A stretch of DNA of 64,000 nucleotides from Pardosa pseudoannulata (GCA_032207245.1 CM063510.1:50953578-51017577), one strand, 5' to 3'; counted from the stretch's first letter, positions 43,906 through 55,966 are shown. Made by a program: numbers and translations. The notes: generated from the letters alone by a model not told the origin.

Positions 43906-44078
43906 GGGCTATAAGGAGAGAGATCCACACTTCCAACCTCATAGGTTCGCGTGTCTATTTTAGCTGTATGTTGCCATAACTCTGTAGTACTATCAAACAT
44001 TACGTTTCACAAATAATTCGTGAAAATTCTTATACATTCCAATGCAGTTGCATATTTTCACTTATAAGGCGCAATTTA

Positions 44079-44543
44079 ATGTTCAATATTTCAATTCGGA
44101 CTCTATTTTCAGTGGTAAAAACAGGTTTAAGACGGATTACCAGACAACCTAAAATTAAAGTGTTGCCTCAGAGTTTCATCTCATTATACTTTCATTGGAA
44201 ACTATTATCAAAGTGCAATGAATCTCTTGACAGACCTACGCAAATAATTATTTATCCAATTTACAGACTTATTTGGTCGCATATTCCTTCTTGCAATACA
44301 GGAAAAGATATATTGTTTCTGAAAGTTTTAACGATTGCTTTTGAATCTCATAAATCAGGCTTTAAACTTGATCTGTTGTTTTCAGCTTCATGGCCTTCAT
44401 GGCGTAGTACAACAGGATTCTCTGGGACTAGCTGCTTAATACTGAGATTTCTAACAGTAAGCATAAAAAGGACAATAAATAAACAACTGAAAGATATAGA
44501 GTTTGATATTCATAAGTTCCTGTCACAAAAATCAGGAGTATAG
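44079..44543 (+). CDS. unassigned 154-codon open frame
   Basis: This is the longest frame in the window that is neither a microsatellite translation nor assigned to a mobile element. It starts right after an in-frame stop (TAATG) and reads MFNISIRTLFSVVKTGL, with a Trp/Ser-rich middle (SASWPSWRSTTGFSGTS) and a Lys/Ile-rich end. I recognise no domain, signal peptide or membrane segment. The opposite strand also has a protein-like stretch (KQLVPENPVVLRHEGHEA), so the frame could be the antisense of an old mobile-element gene next to the minus-strand LINE. It is probably not a host gene. Confidence 0.2.
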   Translation: MFNISIRTLFSVVKTGLRRITRQPKIKVLPQSFISLYFHWKLLSKCNESLDRPTQIIIYPIYRLIWSHIPSCNTGKDILFLKVLTIAFESHKSGFKLDLLFSASWPSWRSTTGFSGTSCLILRFLTVSIKRTINKQLKDIEFDIHKFLSQKSGV

Positions 44544-45917
44544 ATAGTTTAGGGATACAAAAACACACAATGTTTATGTGACGAGAGACATCTGTTCAAT
44601 TCGGCGAGAGAGGAAATGGAGAGTTTTCTTTAACTAGGAGATAGAACCGCCACGGAACGGCCAATCAGATTGCTGGGATTTGATCAAAAGAATATTGATG
44701 AATTTATGGTCGGTAAGGGACTATGAAAGCTTGATGTTCGGCAATTTTTTAATATTTTTGAAGTTTTTCTTAGATTTTTTAAATTTTTATAAATTTTGTA
44801 TGTTTTTTTATAAACTACAAACACACAAAATAAGGGATCTTCGGTGAGAACGTCTAAAGGACTTCTTTTAACAGCAGTATCAGTGGGATCTTAATTTAAA
44901 AAATTATTAATTAAACCATTATTTAATTTTTTATGAAATTTAGTGGATAATTTTTTCAGAAAATTTGAATTAGGAAAGATTTTTAGTTCTTCGTGAATTT
45001 TGAATATTTCTAAAATACGATGTGCGTTGGTTATTTCTCTAAGTAAGATATTCTGATCCCGAATTAAATTTTTAATATTAGAATCTGTTGCATACAACCA
45101 CACTGGTGCCGCGTAAGTAATAATGAGACAAAGAATGGAGTTTTAAACGAATAGCATATTCTTACCATTCATTTTGCTACTGAGAGGAATTAAGGAATAC
45201 AGAGCTCACTTAGTGTTTCTATATTTATTTTTTACTGAGTCAAAATATTGTATCCAAGTTAAGTTTTTGTCTAAGTTTACTTCTAAATACTTAACGGTAT
45301 GCAACCAGGGAATAGGAGTGTTATTAATGTATATGTTGTTGTTAAAGTAAAACTTTCTATGTTTGGTTTTAAACATAGCAACTTCGCATTTAGATGTGTT
45401 AATCCTAATATTCCATCTGTAAGCCACTTAGCAATTTTGACTAAGTGTTTGTTGACAGCAGTGACAGTTTTGCTAGAAAAAAATATTGAAGAATCGTCTG
45501 CGCAAATAGCAAGTTCAGTAAAATATTTTACTAGAATATCATTAATGAATATATTAAATAAAATAGGGTCGAAAAGGGATCCATTGCAACATCGCTAAGA
45601 ATATGAAAATTTGAGGACAAGATATTTTTAATTTTTAATTGAAAAGTACGATCAGTTAGATAGAAATAAATGAGTTCAATGAAGTGTTTTGTAAAATTAT
45701 AATTAATAAATTTATCGATAATGGCATAGATCCAGATATTGTCGTAAGCATAAGGAACATAAAAATGGCAGCAGTAAAAATTTTGTTTATTCTTTCATTA
45801 GGAAGAATTTTAGTAATTCTGTACACTTGATGTGAAACCGAAAGATTTTGCGGAAGCCAGATTGATAAGTGTTAATGAGAGGCCGACATAGAGTCAAGGC
45901 CGGATGTGAGTCTAGTG

Positions 45918-46335
45918 TTTTTTTTTTTTTTTTAACTAACTCTTCCTGCTGAATTTTGTTTATTAAATGTTAAATAAAGATGTAAATAGCAATAGGTATA
46001 TAAAAGGGTTTTAGGGCTATGATGCCAAATTAACCACACTAGGTCGAAGATTTAACAAACATGGCGCCTTGATGAGAAAAAAAAATGGTGCTCTTGCAGA
46101 AGATCCAAAAATCCAAGCTCCTTCTCTTTTGCTCTCTCTCCGAGGGGGCCTGCAGATCTCTCAAAAAAAAGTTCGTTGGGGAGCGTTGCTGGGCCGAAGC
46201 GGGCTACTCCGCGGTTAGCAACGCCTCTTGACCAATAGGGTCGAAGGAGGGTCACTCCGCTTTCACCTCTAGGTTGGTTTTGCTCTTGGTTTGTCCAACT
46301 GTAACTCTTCGTTACAATAATGAATTATAATATTG
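45918..46335 (-). mobile_element. poly(A)-tailed GC-rich insert inside the LINE
   Basis: On the minus strand the insert ends with AATAAA (complement at 45959-45964) followed 26 bases later by a run of 16 A (T run at 45918-45933), so it was retroposed from RNA. CTAGTG before the T run and CTAGTT at 46336 could be a target duplication. The body has a GC-rich core (46055-46260) with a perfect inverted repeat, GCGTTGCT/AGCAACGC, a CCAAT box and a 67-codon minus frame. The core also resembles an LTR (it starts TGTAACGAAGAG near 46318 with a TATATA downstream), so a solo LTR that was retroposed is an alternative. Confidence 0.55.
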
Positions 46336-46836
46336 CTAGTTTCTAGATGATTGCTCCCTTCTGAGTTAATATATTTTTCAGTGATTTTGTTGGGGGTGTT
46401 TAAAAGACTTATTGTGCGATAGTTTTCGGTAAAATGATCTTTTGATGGTTTTGGAATAAGAACGATAACAGAATGTTTTCAAAATTTTGGGAAGTGAAAA
46501 AAATGAAAATTATTATTAAATATGGTGAATATATACTAAAGATATTGAATGGAGAGGTCCTTAAGAGCAGTATTAGTGATGCTGTCTGCTCCAATGGATT
46601 TAAGTTTGGGGAATTTTTTATAATAAATTTAACGAGAGTGACCGAATCAATTTCAACGTGATTGTTCAGAGTTAAAATTTCGAATAATGGCAATACTCTT
46701 ATTTACATTGTTGATCGCGCTATCGTCAGAGCCTGGGTTGGGGGTGAAATTTTGAGGAAGTGTGCTGCCAATTAAATTGTATTTTTCTTCATCAGTATAA
46801 AGAATATTGTTAGAACTTGGGTCCTTAAGAGATTTG

Positions 46837-47019
46837 GCCGAATGATGGCTGATTGGTTAGGGTGCTGGCCTTCGGTACCGGAGTTCGTGGATTAGAATCC
46901 CACTGTGGCATGGATGTTCGTAGCCGTTAGGAATTGACTTTAAGTTGTAGGTCTCGGTCTCATAAGCTCTCGTGTTGCAAAAAGTACACCGTAGCACTCC
47001 AAACCAAACCAAACCAAAC
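46837..47019 (+). mobile_element. tRNA-derived SINE with target-site duplication
   Basis: The head has an A box, TGGCTGATTGGTTAGG, and a B box within GTGGATTAGAATCCC, at tRNA-like spacing, so transcription by RNA polymerase III is expected of the parent. A tRNA-unrelated body follows, and the tail is (CCAAA)n. The flanks are CTTAAGAGATTTG (46824-46836) and CTTAAGAGGTTTG (47020-47032), a 13-bp target-site duplication with one mismatch. The insertion splits the minus-strand LINE, so it is younger than the LINE. Confidence 0.88.
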
Positions 47020-47135
47020 CTTAAGAGGTTTGATCGGAGATTAAGAATTTTTAAAGTATCTGGCGACTTTCCAGATGAAATTGTCAGCAGTGTCTCAAGA
47101 AGAGATAAAATTTTCCCAAATCTTTATTAGTTTTA

Positions 47136-48291
47136 TCGTGAATATAGTATTTGAGCAATATTTATGATTATTTTATTTCTTTGTCAGGCTTTTCTAGTAC
47201 GATATTCGTTTTCAGATAAATATATATTACATTCAAATATGTGTTTATAAAGTATAAAAATGATAAAATCCTTATTTGATAGTAGAGTGACAAATTTACG
47301 AAACTCTTCAAAATCCCCACATATATTACGCCAGATAATGAAATTCTCAACTTGTAATACTAATTAGTATTACATAGGGAAATAATTATTGAAATCTTAT
47401 TAATAATAATAGGTAAGTACACATTAATAGAATTAATATCAAACCGAAACACAGAAATTACCAATTTTATCCAAAGTTTAAAAATAAGGATAAACTTACA
47501 ACACACGTTACAGTAATTTTTTCGTGAAGAGTGTAATTAGTCGCAATTATTATGGTAGAATTTTATCTATGGTTAATGACACAATTATTAGGAATACTTC
47601 TCCTGAACTACATGCTATCAATTACAGATCTGTGGGAGAATAAAATAAGAATATTGACGTGAGCATATTTTTATTATATATTAAACGTAATTGAGTGTTC
47701 TTCCCAATATGCAAAGCTATAGTCTAAATATAAATCACATATAACTACCCTAGAGAAATTTGAGATTTAGCAGTCTGTAAGTTTGTATTTTTGTTAATAT
47801 TATTTAAATCAGCATTTCTTAACCTTTTATTACTTGCAACCAAATTTTCAATCAGGATTTTCTTTTCACACATCTTTCTTATTATAAAATAATAATGTAT
47901 TTTAAATATAACAACGGCTATAAACACTAAATATATATTTTTTAGAAATTGTAAAGGATAAGTAAATTCATTGATATATGATTTTTAAATACGATTTTTT
48001 GTTATATCGAACGCAGAATATATAGCTCTTTATTTACCTACGTTTTACATCAACCAAGAAAAGCCCAAAGATATCACTATTAACTAATAATACTGTGTTT
48101 AATTTAGAATTAATAAGTAAATTATTTTATACATAGGGAATAACTGATACAGTACTTTTTATACATTTTCTATATCAGTGCATGTATTTTACTTTTAATT
48201 ATGTTAGATTACAAACTGATTTACTTTAACCCACTAAATTAGACATTGTTTAATAATATTTCCTGTACAATGTGTCTGTTTACTCCCCTCA

Positions 48292-48296
<5 letters not shown>
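47136..48296. other. A+T-rich DNA, nothing recognised
   Basis: The two 60-codon minus frames at 47168 and 47745 have chance composition. No element ends. Confidence 0.5.

Positions 48297-48362
<66 letters not shown>
48297..48362. repeat. (AT)n microsatellite
   Basis: A pure AT tract of 66 bp that ends exactly where a Tc1 element begins, consistent with Tc1's preference for TA targets. Confidence 0.97.
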
Positions 48363-48366
<4 letters not shown>

Positions 48367-49393
48367 CGTCTACCAGTAAGTATTTGGACTCCTATGCAAA
48401 TGATGATATCTGTGGTCCTGAGGTATGTCACGGCCTCCACCGGTATTCATCGTAAAGGAAACAGCATCGACATTAGTCACGTGCAAGTTGTCTTGCAGTT
48501 GGGAGCTCTCTGATTTCGAGAAAGGTACAATAATCGGGTATCATAAATGTGGCCGATCCTTAAGAGACATATCTAGCGATCTGAAGCACCCAAAATCGAC
48601 AGTGGACAGACTATATGATTAAGAAGTGGAAGGTGAGCTGTGATTGTCAGAATGTGCCCCAAGTCGCCAGACCAAAGAAACTGGGAGATAAAGACCGACG
48701 AGTGCTGTCCAGAGAAATTCGGAAGAACAGCACCCAACCAATGGCCCTCATCCTGGAGAAGTTTCAACAGGCATCCGGAAGTATTTAACAAAGAATACCA
48801 TCCGTAAGGAAGCTTATCTGCTTGGTTTTCACGGTCGTGCTGCTTCCCATAAGCCTTTGATCCCAAAGTCCAACCGCGCTGCTCGGTTAATGTGGTGCAA
48901 AGCACATCGAAATTGGACCTTAGATCAGTGGAAACAAGTTCTTAGGAGCTACGAATAGAGGGTCACCCTTTACCGTTCGGATGGCAGGGTCTGGGTTTGG
49001 CGTCTGCCTGGAGAACGTCTCCTGCCTGAATGCATTATGCCAACAGTCAATTTCGGCGAAGGTGGAATTAAGGTCTGGGGGTGTTTCTCCTGGTATGGAC
49101 TGGGACCCTTGGTTCAAATTCATGGTAAGCTCAACGCCGATGCCTACTGCACTATTTTGGATGACAATGTGCTTCCTACGTTGTGGCAGTTTTACGGGTT
49201 GGCCCTCTGTTACTTTCAGGACGACAATGTCAGTTGTCATGTTTCAAGGTTAGCCAAGGTTTGGTATGGTAACAATAGAGTTCTTCGAATGGACTAGCCT
49301 GCCCAGAGCCCAGATCTGAACCCTATCGAGAATCTCTGGGACGAGTTGGATATTAAGGGGTGCCCTAACCGTCCAAAATCGGTGAAGGAACTT
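48363..49393 (+). mobile_element. Tc1-like DNA transposon, 3'-truncated
   Basis: The left end, ACACCGTCTACCAGTAAGTA, follows the (AT)n tract directly and looks like a Tc1-type terminal repeat. The transposase (next entry) runs to about 49393, where the sequence changes abruptly into LINE coding sequence, so the right terminal repeat is missing. GC content is clearly higher than in the flanks. Confidence 0.75.
48490..49393 (+). pseudogene. Tc1-like transposase pseudogene
   Basis: LSDFEKGTIIGYHKCGRSL with RDISSDLKHPKSTVDRLYD (48508-48620) is the Tc1 helix-turn-helix region. Next come a stretch interrupted by stops, TLYRSDGRVWVWRLPGERLL and IKVWGCFSWYGLGPLVQIHG, the tryptophan motif. CYFQDDNVSCHVS, with the second catalytic Asp, lies near 49210-49245, and SPDLNPIENLWDELD, with the third residue Glu intact, near 49310-49350. 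The first catalytic block is destroyed: the expected S-D-E is read as RSYE followed by a stop at 48956-48958. Several frameshifts add to this. It resembles none of the other Tc1 copies in the window closely. Confidence 0.82.
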
Positions 49394-49650
49394 GTATGTC
49401 TAAAATCAAACTTTCCCATTTCATCTAAAAATATTTTCTTTATGACTCACCAATTGAAACAGATTTTAATACCTGCTACATACCTGCATCTTTTCAACAA
49501 AGGAGAAATTCAAAGAGAATAGTGCAAATGCCCTCTATGTAACTCACCATCAGAAACCGACTTGCTTATTTGCTACACAGATTAAAACTTTTTACAAAAC
49601 AAAATCTAAGAGAAGATATCTAAAACGAGGTGAACAATTAAACTTGTCGA
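49394..49650 (+). pseudogene. LINE ORF2 C-terminal cysteine-motif fragment
   Basis: Immediately after the Tc1 piece, the plus strand reads YLHLFNKGEIQRE, a stop, then CKCPLCNSPSETDLLICYTD. The C-x2-C...pattern followed by a hydrophobic C-terminal segment is typical of the cysteine/histidine tail behind the reverse transcriptase of jockey/I/R1-type LINEs. No RT motifs precede it. It is joined directly to a Tc1 fragment, so this is either an insertion edge or a rearrangement. The clade is not certain. Confidence 0.5.
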
Positions 49651-52379
49651 TATGATCTACAAATGTTTTCCATATAAATCACTATTGGAAATTGATATCT
49701 ATATATTTTCTATAAAGGCGCTTGCTTTTCACATACGAACAAGTGGTTGAGTTACATAGAAAAATTAAATAAATTATTAACTACTTGTTTAATACATAAT
49801 ACATAATTGCTTACTTTAGTTTTCATGCATATTTATTTAAAATAATATTTTTTACATAATATTATTACTTATGAAACGATATAAAAATAATATATTAATG
49901 TATTTATAAATATATATCGATCGGATCAATAACGGGCTTTTATTTTAAAAAATTATTGCGGCTCTAATCTTCTCTCTCTCTTTATTTCTGTTTTTTTATT
50001 AAACCTTATTGAAAAATGTATATTTCAAAATATTTGTTTTCCTTTCTTTTTTATCACATGCTTAGAGCTGTCAACATATGAATTCAAATGAAAACAGGTA
50101 TATTTTTCTCAACATAAACCTTCTTCGCCTTAGGTGATGTGAACAATGTTATAAGAAGCAAAAATGTTTTATGTCCAATTTTAATGAATGGGAATCGAAA
50201 TATAATGTTAAGAAAAGAAAACCTCTGAGTCTATATATAATATATAAATTTTGTCCTTTGGGAATTAGATTCTAAAACTATGGTTTCTTTGTTCAGGGAT
50301 ACAAAAAAAAATTAGTTTTCAGTTATTATTGATTTATTCAAATTTTCTTTCCGGAATAATGTCTCATGTCATTTTTTTATATTTTTTACTCCTGTACGAT
50401 TTGAACTGAATAGATTCTATGGCAGATGCATTTATTGTGTATACTGCGGTGCTAAAATTAATATTTTGCAGTTTTGTATGGATTCTGCTATCAGTTTTAT
50501 AATTGTTTCTTTTCTTACATGAAAGTTAATGTTTTTATTAACTACAAATTGATTTAATAAATACAGGTAACATCACTTAAATATTGTTTCAAGAACCAGA
50601 AAATAATGGACATGTAAAATCTTCATTACGTTTCTCTTTATTTCTATATTTGAAATTTTGTTATTTTATTTGCTTTAGGCTTCCCTAACAAATATAGAAC
50701 AATGATGGAACAAGCAATTTAATGTGTACTGCTATGCGCGATGATCTAATGATGCAACATTAAGCATTTTTTGGTCAACTGTAACCACATACAGGACTAC
50801 CATCTATAATTTATGACTGGTGTAGACATCGCACACATTTCTCAGATAAGAACTGGAAGATGACATAATAAGTAAGGTGCTAACTTTTAGTATCCTATAC
50901 CAAAAATATCATAATTCACAGTTTCGATAAAAATCGTAATAATTTATAAATTTGTATTTTAAAAAGTCATGTATAATTTTTTTAAATGATTAGTAAGACG
51001 TAAACTAGAACAAAACATACATTTTGAACTCAAGAATTGAAAATGGTGATTTGTACATTTTTTCATACGACCATTTAAAATATTGAAATCATTATGATTA
51101 ACACTTCAAGGAAATAATTCAAACGTTATTCAATAATTTTATTACTTTAAAATCCCTACAGGAATATTTTTCTATTTATTGATTAAGGAACAATTCTACA
51201 TGGAAGAATTAACTGAAAATTACTTAATATGATAAAAAAAGATCAAAATAAAAGCTTATTAACTTTAAAAGAACTGATTTATTTGAAGCGTAATAAAAGT
51301 GGTAAATACCGTTTTCAAGTGCAATTTGAGTCATGAAGACGATTTTACAACTAATTAAAAAAATCAGGCAACTAGCCAAATATTTCTTAATTTTACTCTT
51401 TTGAATAACTAAAATATTTTGGAATCATTTCGAAAAAAATTGAAGTCTAGAAATAAATTTAGGATTAAGAGAATTGTGATATTTCCTGCAATGCAGAAAA
51501 TGAGAATTTTTATTTTAGACTTAAAATATTCTCCGTTGAAAAGTTCATGAAGTAAGGAATTGCATTTAAATAAAACTCATGCTTTTTCATTAAATTCTAG
51601 TTTACCTAGACGAAATTTTAACGTATAACATATTTTCTTTTATTTACATGAACAAAATACTTGCTTAATCTCTACTGTGAAAAAAAATGTTTATATGTAT
51701 TTAAAAATTACTGTAGAATGAGTTCTATTTTATATTTTGAACTTCTTAAAATATTTAAGACATATGTGGTACAGAAAGATAACCCACTTTACCCAAAATG
51801 TTATAATTTCATTTAAGACATTTTCTAAGGTAAATTATAATACAAAATATATGTTTAGTAATAGTTTTCCCAATTTGATATATGTAAATACAAACTTCAA
51901 ATCCATGCTATCAATTTATCCCCAGAGATCTTCAGTTGACATAGAAAGAGGATTCAATTTAATAAACAATTGCAGGCAGATTTATATCAGATATATTAAA
52001 ACATAATTTGAACATTGAACTTTTTTAAAAATAACATACCAAAGGAAAAAGCAACAAATTTTGAAAAGCATTTAAGTCACATAATTTATTAATACATGTC
52101 TCTATTTCTATCCCTTCCATCTCCTGGATGAATCGCGGATTGATATTATTTTATAATACTTATAACTGATATTTTCTTTAGAATCAGTACGTCTTATTAA
52201 ACACCTTATTTAAAAAAAAAATATAATACTGTTTTTTTAATCTAGCGAAGTTAAATTAATTAATTCTTGTGAATATTAAGTTTTAAATTTCTTTTACATT
52301 TCTCTGATTGCACACTACTTTGTGCTTTTATTTTTATTAATGATATCTCAGAATTTTGTAGGAAGAACGTAAGGAATAT
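49651..52379. other. A+T-rich DNA, nothing recognised
   Basis: The 89-codon frame at 51737-52006 is the longest here, with Asn/Phe/Lys/Tyr-rich chance-like composition and no motif. No element termini. Confidence 0.5.
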
Positions 52380-52930
52380 AGACCCACGACCTGTATTTCG
52401 CAGATGTATACCCTTCATTCTATCTGAAAAATCAACCCCATTGACCCTTTCATCCGGCGTTCCTCAGGTGAAATGGGAGCAGGACGACTAAGGGGGCTGA
52501 TAACTTTTTGTGTCACTTGTTTTATTATTTTCAGGGTGGCAGAGCATCTGAAGGAGGGATATCTTCAGAAAAGGGATAGAGTTTCCAGAAGCTGACCACC
52601 CAAAGATGGGAGAGAGGATCTGCAGGCAATTGTGTTCGGGGAGTCGAGATAGAGCCTGCGACGTGGAGAGATCTCTCTGTTCGGAGTGAGAGAACATATT
52701 GCCGTTTTTATTTTGATATGAAACGCTCGTCCATCTGATCTGGTTAAAACAGATTCCAAGACTAAGGATATGTTATTTTATTCTACTTTAATTTTTAGAA
52801 ATCTTTTAAATAAATTTTTGTTGTCCGTATAAGCTTTAGAGGAATTATTTGATTATCTCGGCCCAGAGACGGCCGAGTATACCTGTCCTAGTTAAGTAGG
52901 CTGGCAGGTCGCACGCCAGCATAGCGCCAG
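52380..52930. other. GC-elevated island with two hairpins, unassigned
   Basis: GC rises well above background. Two inverted repeats lie near its right edge: CTCGGCC (52857-52863) with GGCCGAG (52871-52877), and GCTGGC (52900-52905) with GCCAGC (52915-52920). AATAAA occurs near 52810. A solo LTR or 3' end of a mobile element is plausible, but I found neither a TG...CA boundary pair nor a target duplication. The minus frames at 52488 and 52565 show no family motif. Confidence 0.4.
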
Positions 52931-54951
52931 AGAAAGTGGTGTTTTACAAAGAATATATAATAGTCATTTCATAATTCATAATTTTTATAGGATTTTTTTG
53001 TTCTATTTTTAATCTAAAAATTGTGTATATTCATATTCTTAAATATACAATGATATGCTTATTGAGGAGATAATAAATAATTAAAATGTTGAACTAATTT
53101 AAATTTATTCTAATAATATTCTATTCAAAATTTTAAAATAAATGAAATCGCATAATCAAAGAATAGGCATAATTAAGTATTAAGTAACAATTTTATCTTT
53201 ACAAATAAATAATTTTTAAGTTAGACAAGGTTGAAAATTAAGTTATTTTCACAAATTGTTTACAGCAATTATAAAACGGCCTTTTTATAAAATATTGCTG
53301 TATCTTAAATATATTATTAATTGGAAAACTACTATTTTGACATCAATTACTAATTATAATAGCATACCATTATCGTAAGTGAAAATAAAAGGAAAATTAA
53401 TTTGACAGCTATATTCTGGACCGAGAACGATTTTCAGTTTGAAAATAAGTTTAATTGAATGATTCAAGTTCAAAATAAAAGTCGATTTAAGGAATGTTCA
53501 ATAATTTAAGAGGTTTGCAATAATGATTCGATTTTAGAGTAGAAGAAGATATATTTCATTGGACAAGAATAAAATGGAAAATAATGGTTTCTTCCCGGAA
53601 AATTGCTAGATTACTAGAATGCAGTCCATAAAATAAAATGTAAATACATAAAAAATAGGTTAGGAGAAAGTTAAAGTTTATACATTTTGGTTGCTTAAAT
53701 TTAGTAAATAAAAGAAATAAATGCAATTCTTTGCACCTTGATGAAAGTAAAATAGCTGTTTTTATAACTTTTCATTTCCACTTCAATTTAAGAATTTAGT
53801 TAATTGTGATAATTTCAATTTACGCTTGTTTCCAATTACATAGTACTATTTTTCTATTTAAAATAAATGTATGTATCTCTGGTTTTTTGCTAGAAAAGTT
53901 ACATTATATAGAAAGCTAATATATTATTTACCGAGATGCCATTAACAGCTTGTAATCAATTAGTACAAAAGCATTTCAGTAAATACATATTCACGTTCTA
54001 CCATTTTGTATCTAGAAAATTGTTACTTATACTTTTATTTTAGGAAACCATATTTATAACCATGATATTAACCATATTTATTATCTCATATGATCAGTAT
54101 ATAAGTTTGTTTGCCAAATTTGAAATTAATATTTTAATAATATCATTTGAGATGTGTATCTAATAAGCCACAGATAATATTTTTAAGAAATACAAATTTG
54201 AGTAATTTTCATATTAATATAATCGTTAGTCTTAGTCAATGATTTCTTCATTTAGCATTGTATGATTTATTAACTTCAAAATTCATCCCTCTAAACTCTT
54301 CGGGTCCTGAAAAAGTTATTGTCTCGGTCTTAGTTCGGGAAGCTAATATATTTAAATCAATCTTTCCTATTTTTTTGTTACATTTCACAGGTTTTGCTGT
54401 TTTGCACCACTTTTAACAGTAGTTTAGTAATATCTAATTCAAAACAAGTGAATACAGTTTAGTAAATCAGATTTTACCACTTGGAAAATGCCATTCAAAA
54501 TATTTATTCTCATTTTTATCGTTTATATTTATGAAATCTTCTTATTTTAGTTGGATTAATATATGAAAAGAAATCAACTTTTAAAACAGATCGATTTATT
54601 TATGCTGTGAATAATAATAATAATAAATTAATCAATTTAACACCTTTAACCTTTTTAATGTTAATTAGAACATATCTAGTCAATTTCAATAACATGTAAT
54701 TTTTTCGGAAAATGTCATTCTATATGAAAACAGGGTAAAATAATAATTTGTTATTTCTCAAAGGCTTATTAACGTATCTTATTTTTAAGGAAATTAACTT
54801 AATATTTTCGCTCCATTGTTTAAAGCTGAAATAATATCGTCATTATTAGAGAGTAGAAAATGAAGTTTTTTATATTGTGTTTTTAAATCTAGGATTTTAA
54901 AACGGTAATTTTTGCTTTTAATATATACAATAAAAAACTTAAATTTGATCT
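52931..54951. other. A+T-rich DNA, nothing recognised
   Basis: No coding sequence, tRNA-like box or transposon end. A small direct repeat, AACCATATTTAT, occurs near 54047 and 54069. Confidence 0.5.
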
Positions 54952-55356
<405 letters not shown>

Positions 55357-55865
55357 AACCAGTGAAAATATTCATTAACAGTTACATGAGCAATTAACCC
55401 TTTTTAATTAGTTTTCCCCAGGCTTGCGTGGCAAGAAGCCATCAAAGATAACGGAGTGCAACATTGTTGAATTTCCCATTTATTGAAGATTAAATCGCAT
55501 ATGTCTTACTGACGGTCTGAAAAATGCAACAGCTCAGCATAGAATACTCCGGCACTAAAAAAATTTGTTGGTGATGTTGGTCTACAATGAGTGAGTGGCG
55601 TGCTTTTGTTACTCGGAGACTTGACATTGTTCAGCCTTTTTGGAAAGCAAGCGTACACCTTGATGATTTAAGAAACTTGAAAAATGTGATCAATGGACAG
55701 AAATTTAGCTTTTAATTCAGCTTTAATTTTGAGAGAAAAGTAAATAGAATGTAATTGGGAAAACACTCTAATATCTGACATTTTATCATTGGAAATTTAG
55801 GCATTAAAAATGAAAATGGAAAAAAGATGAATTTTTTATATCTATTTCAGGTGTAATAATTTTAT
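55357..55865 (+). repeat. microsatellite-bracketed dispersed repeat, copy D
   Basis: The clearest copy. Ordered blocks shared with copy B (and partly A and C): TAACAGTTACATGAG, CCCATTTATTGAAGATTAAA, TGCAACAGCTCAGCATAGAA, TTTGTTGGTGATGTTGGTC, AGTGAGTGGCG, a CTTGACATTG block, ACAGAAATTTAGC, ATCTGACATTTTATCATTGG and GGTGTAATAATTTTATAATA. It is entered from (GT)n and left into (AC)n-(AT)n. About 510 bp, non-coding, no terminal repeats of its own. Confidence 0.65.
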
Positions 55866-55880
55866 AATACATACATAGAT

Positions 55881-55885
55881 ACACG

Positions 55886-55946
<61 letters not shown>

Positions 55947-55966
55947 GTGTGTGTGTGTGTGTGTGT
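55881..55966. repeat. (AC)n-(AT)n-(GT)n microsatellite
   Basis: A nearly symmetrical tract in which the AC and GT arms pair with each other around the (AT)n centre, so it can fold back. Confidence 0.97.

Larger units (their letters stand above)
44705..47135 (-). pseudogene. jockey-like LINE, reverse transcriptase remnant
   Basis: Minus-strand coding pieces follow the order of a jockey-type non-LTR reverse transcriptase. From the far end: a YTDEEKYNLIGSTL region (about 46780), NSPNL...IVLIPKPSKDH (46640-46440), DPILFNIFINDIL (around 45550) and AICADDSSIFFSS, holding the catalytic A-D-D box (about 45493-45501). Then WNIRINTSKCEVAMFKTKHR and TPIPWLHTVKYLEVNLDKNL (45290-45420), the thumb motifs of the clade, and a C-terminal part with AAPVWLYATDSNI (about 45060-45100). 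Stops and frameshifts are many. No endonuclease domain is seen, so the copy is 5'-truncated. Two later insertions split it, at 45918-46335 and 46837-47019. Confidence 0.8.

Noticed and set aside
45299..45598. 99-codon plus-strand frame
   Set aside because: Antisense of the jockey-like reverse transcriptase, including its A-D-D region.
46837..46912. A tRNA gene at the SINE head
   Set aside because: The tRNA-like part is followed by a body, a CCAAA tail and target duplications, so it is a SINE.
51737..52006. 89-codon plus-strand frame as a small gene
   Set aside because: Chance-like Asn/Phe/Lys/Tyr composition, no domain and no GC shift.
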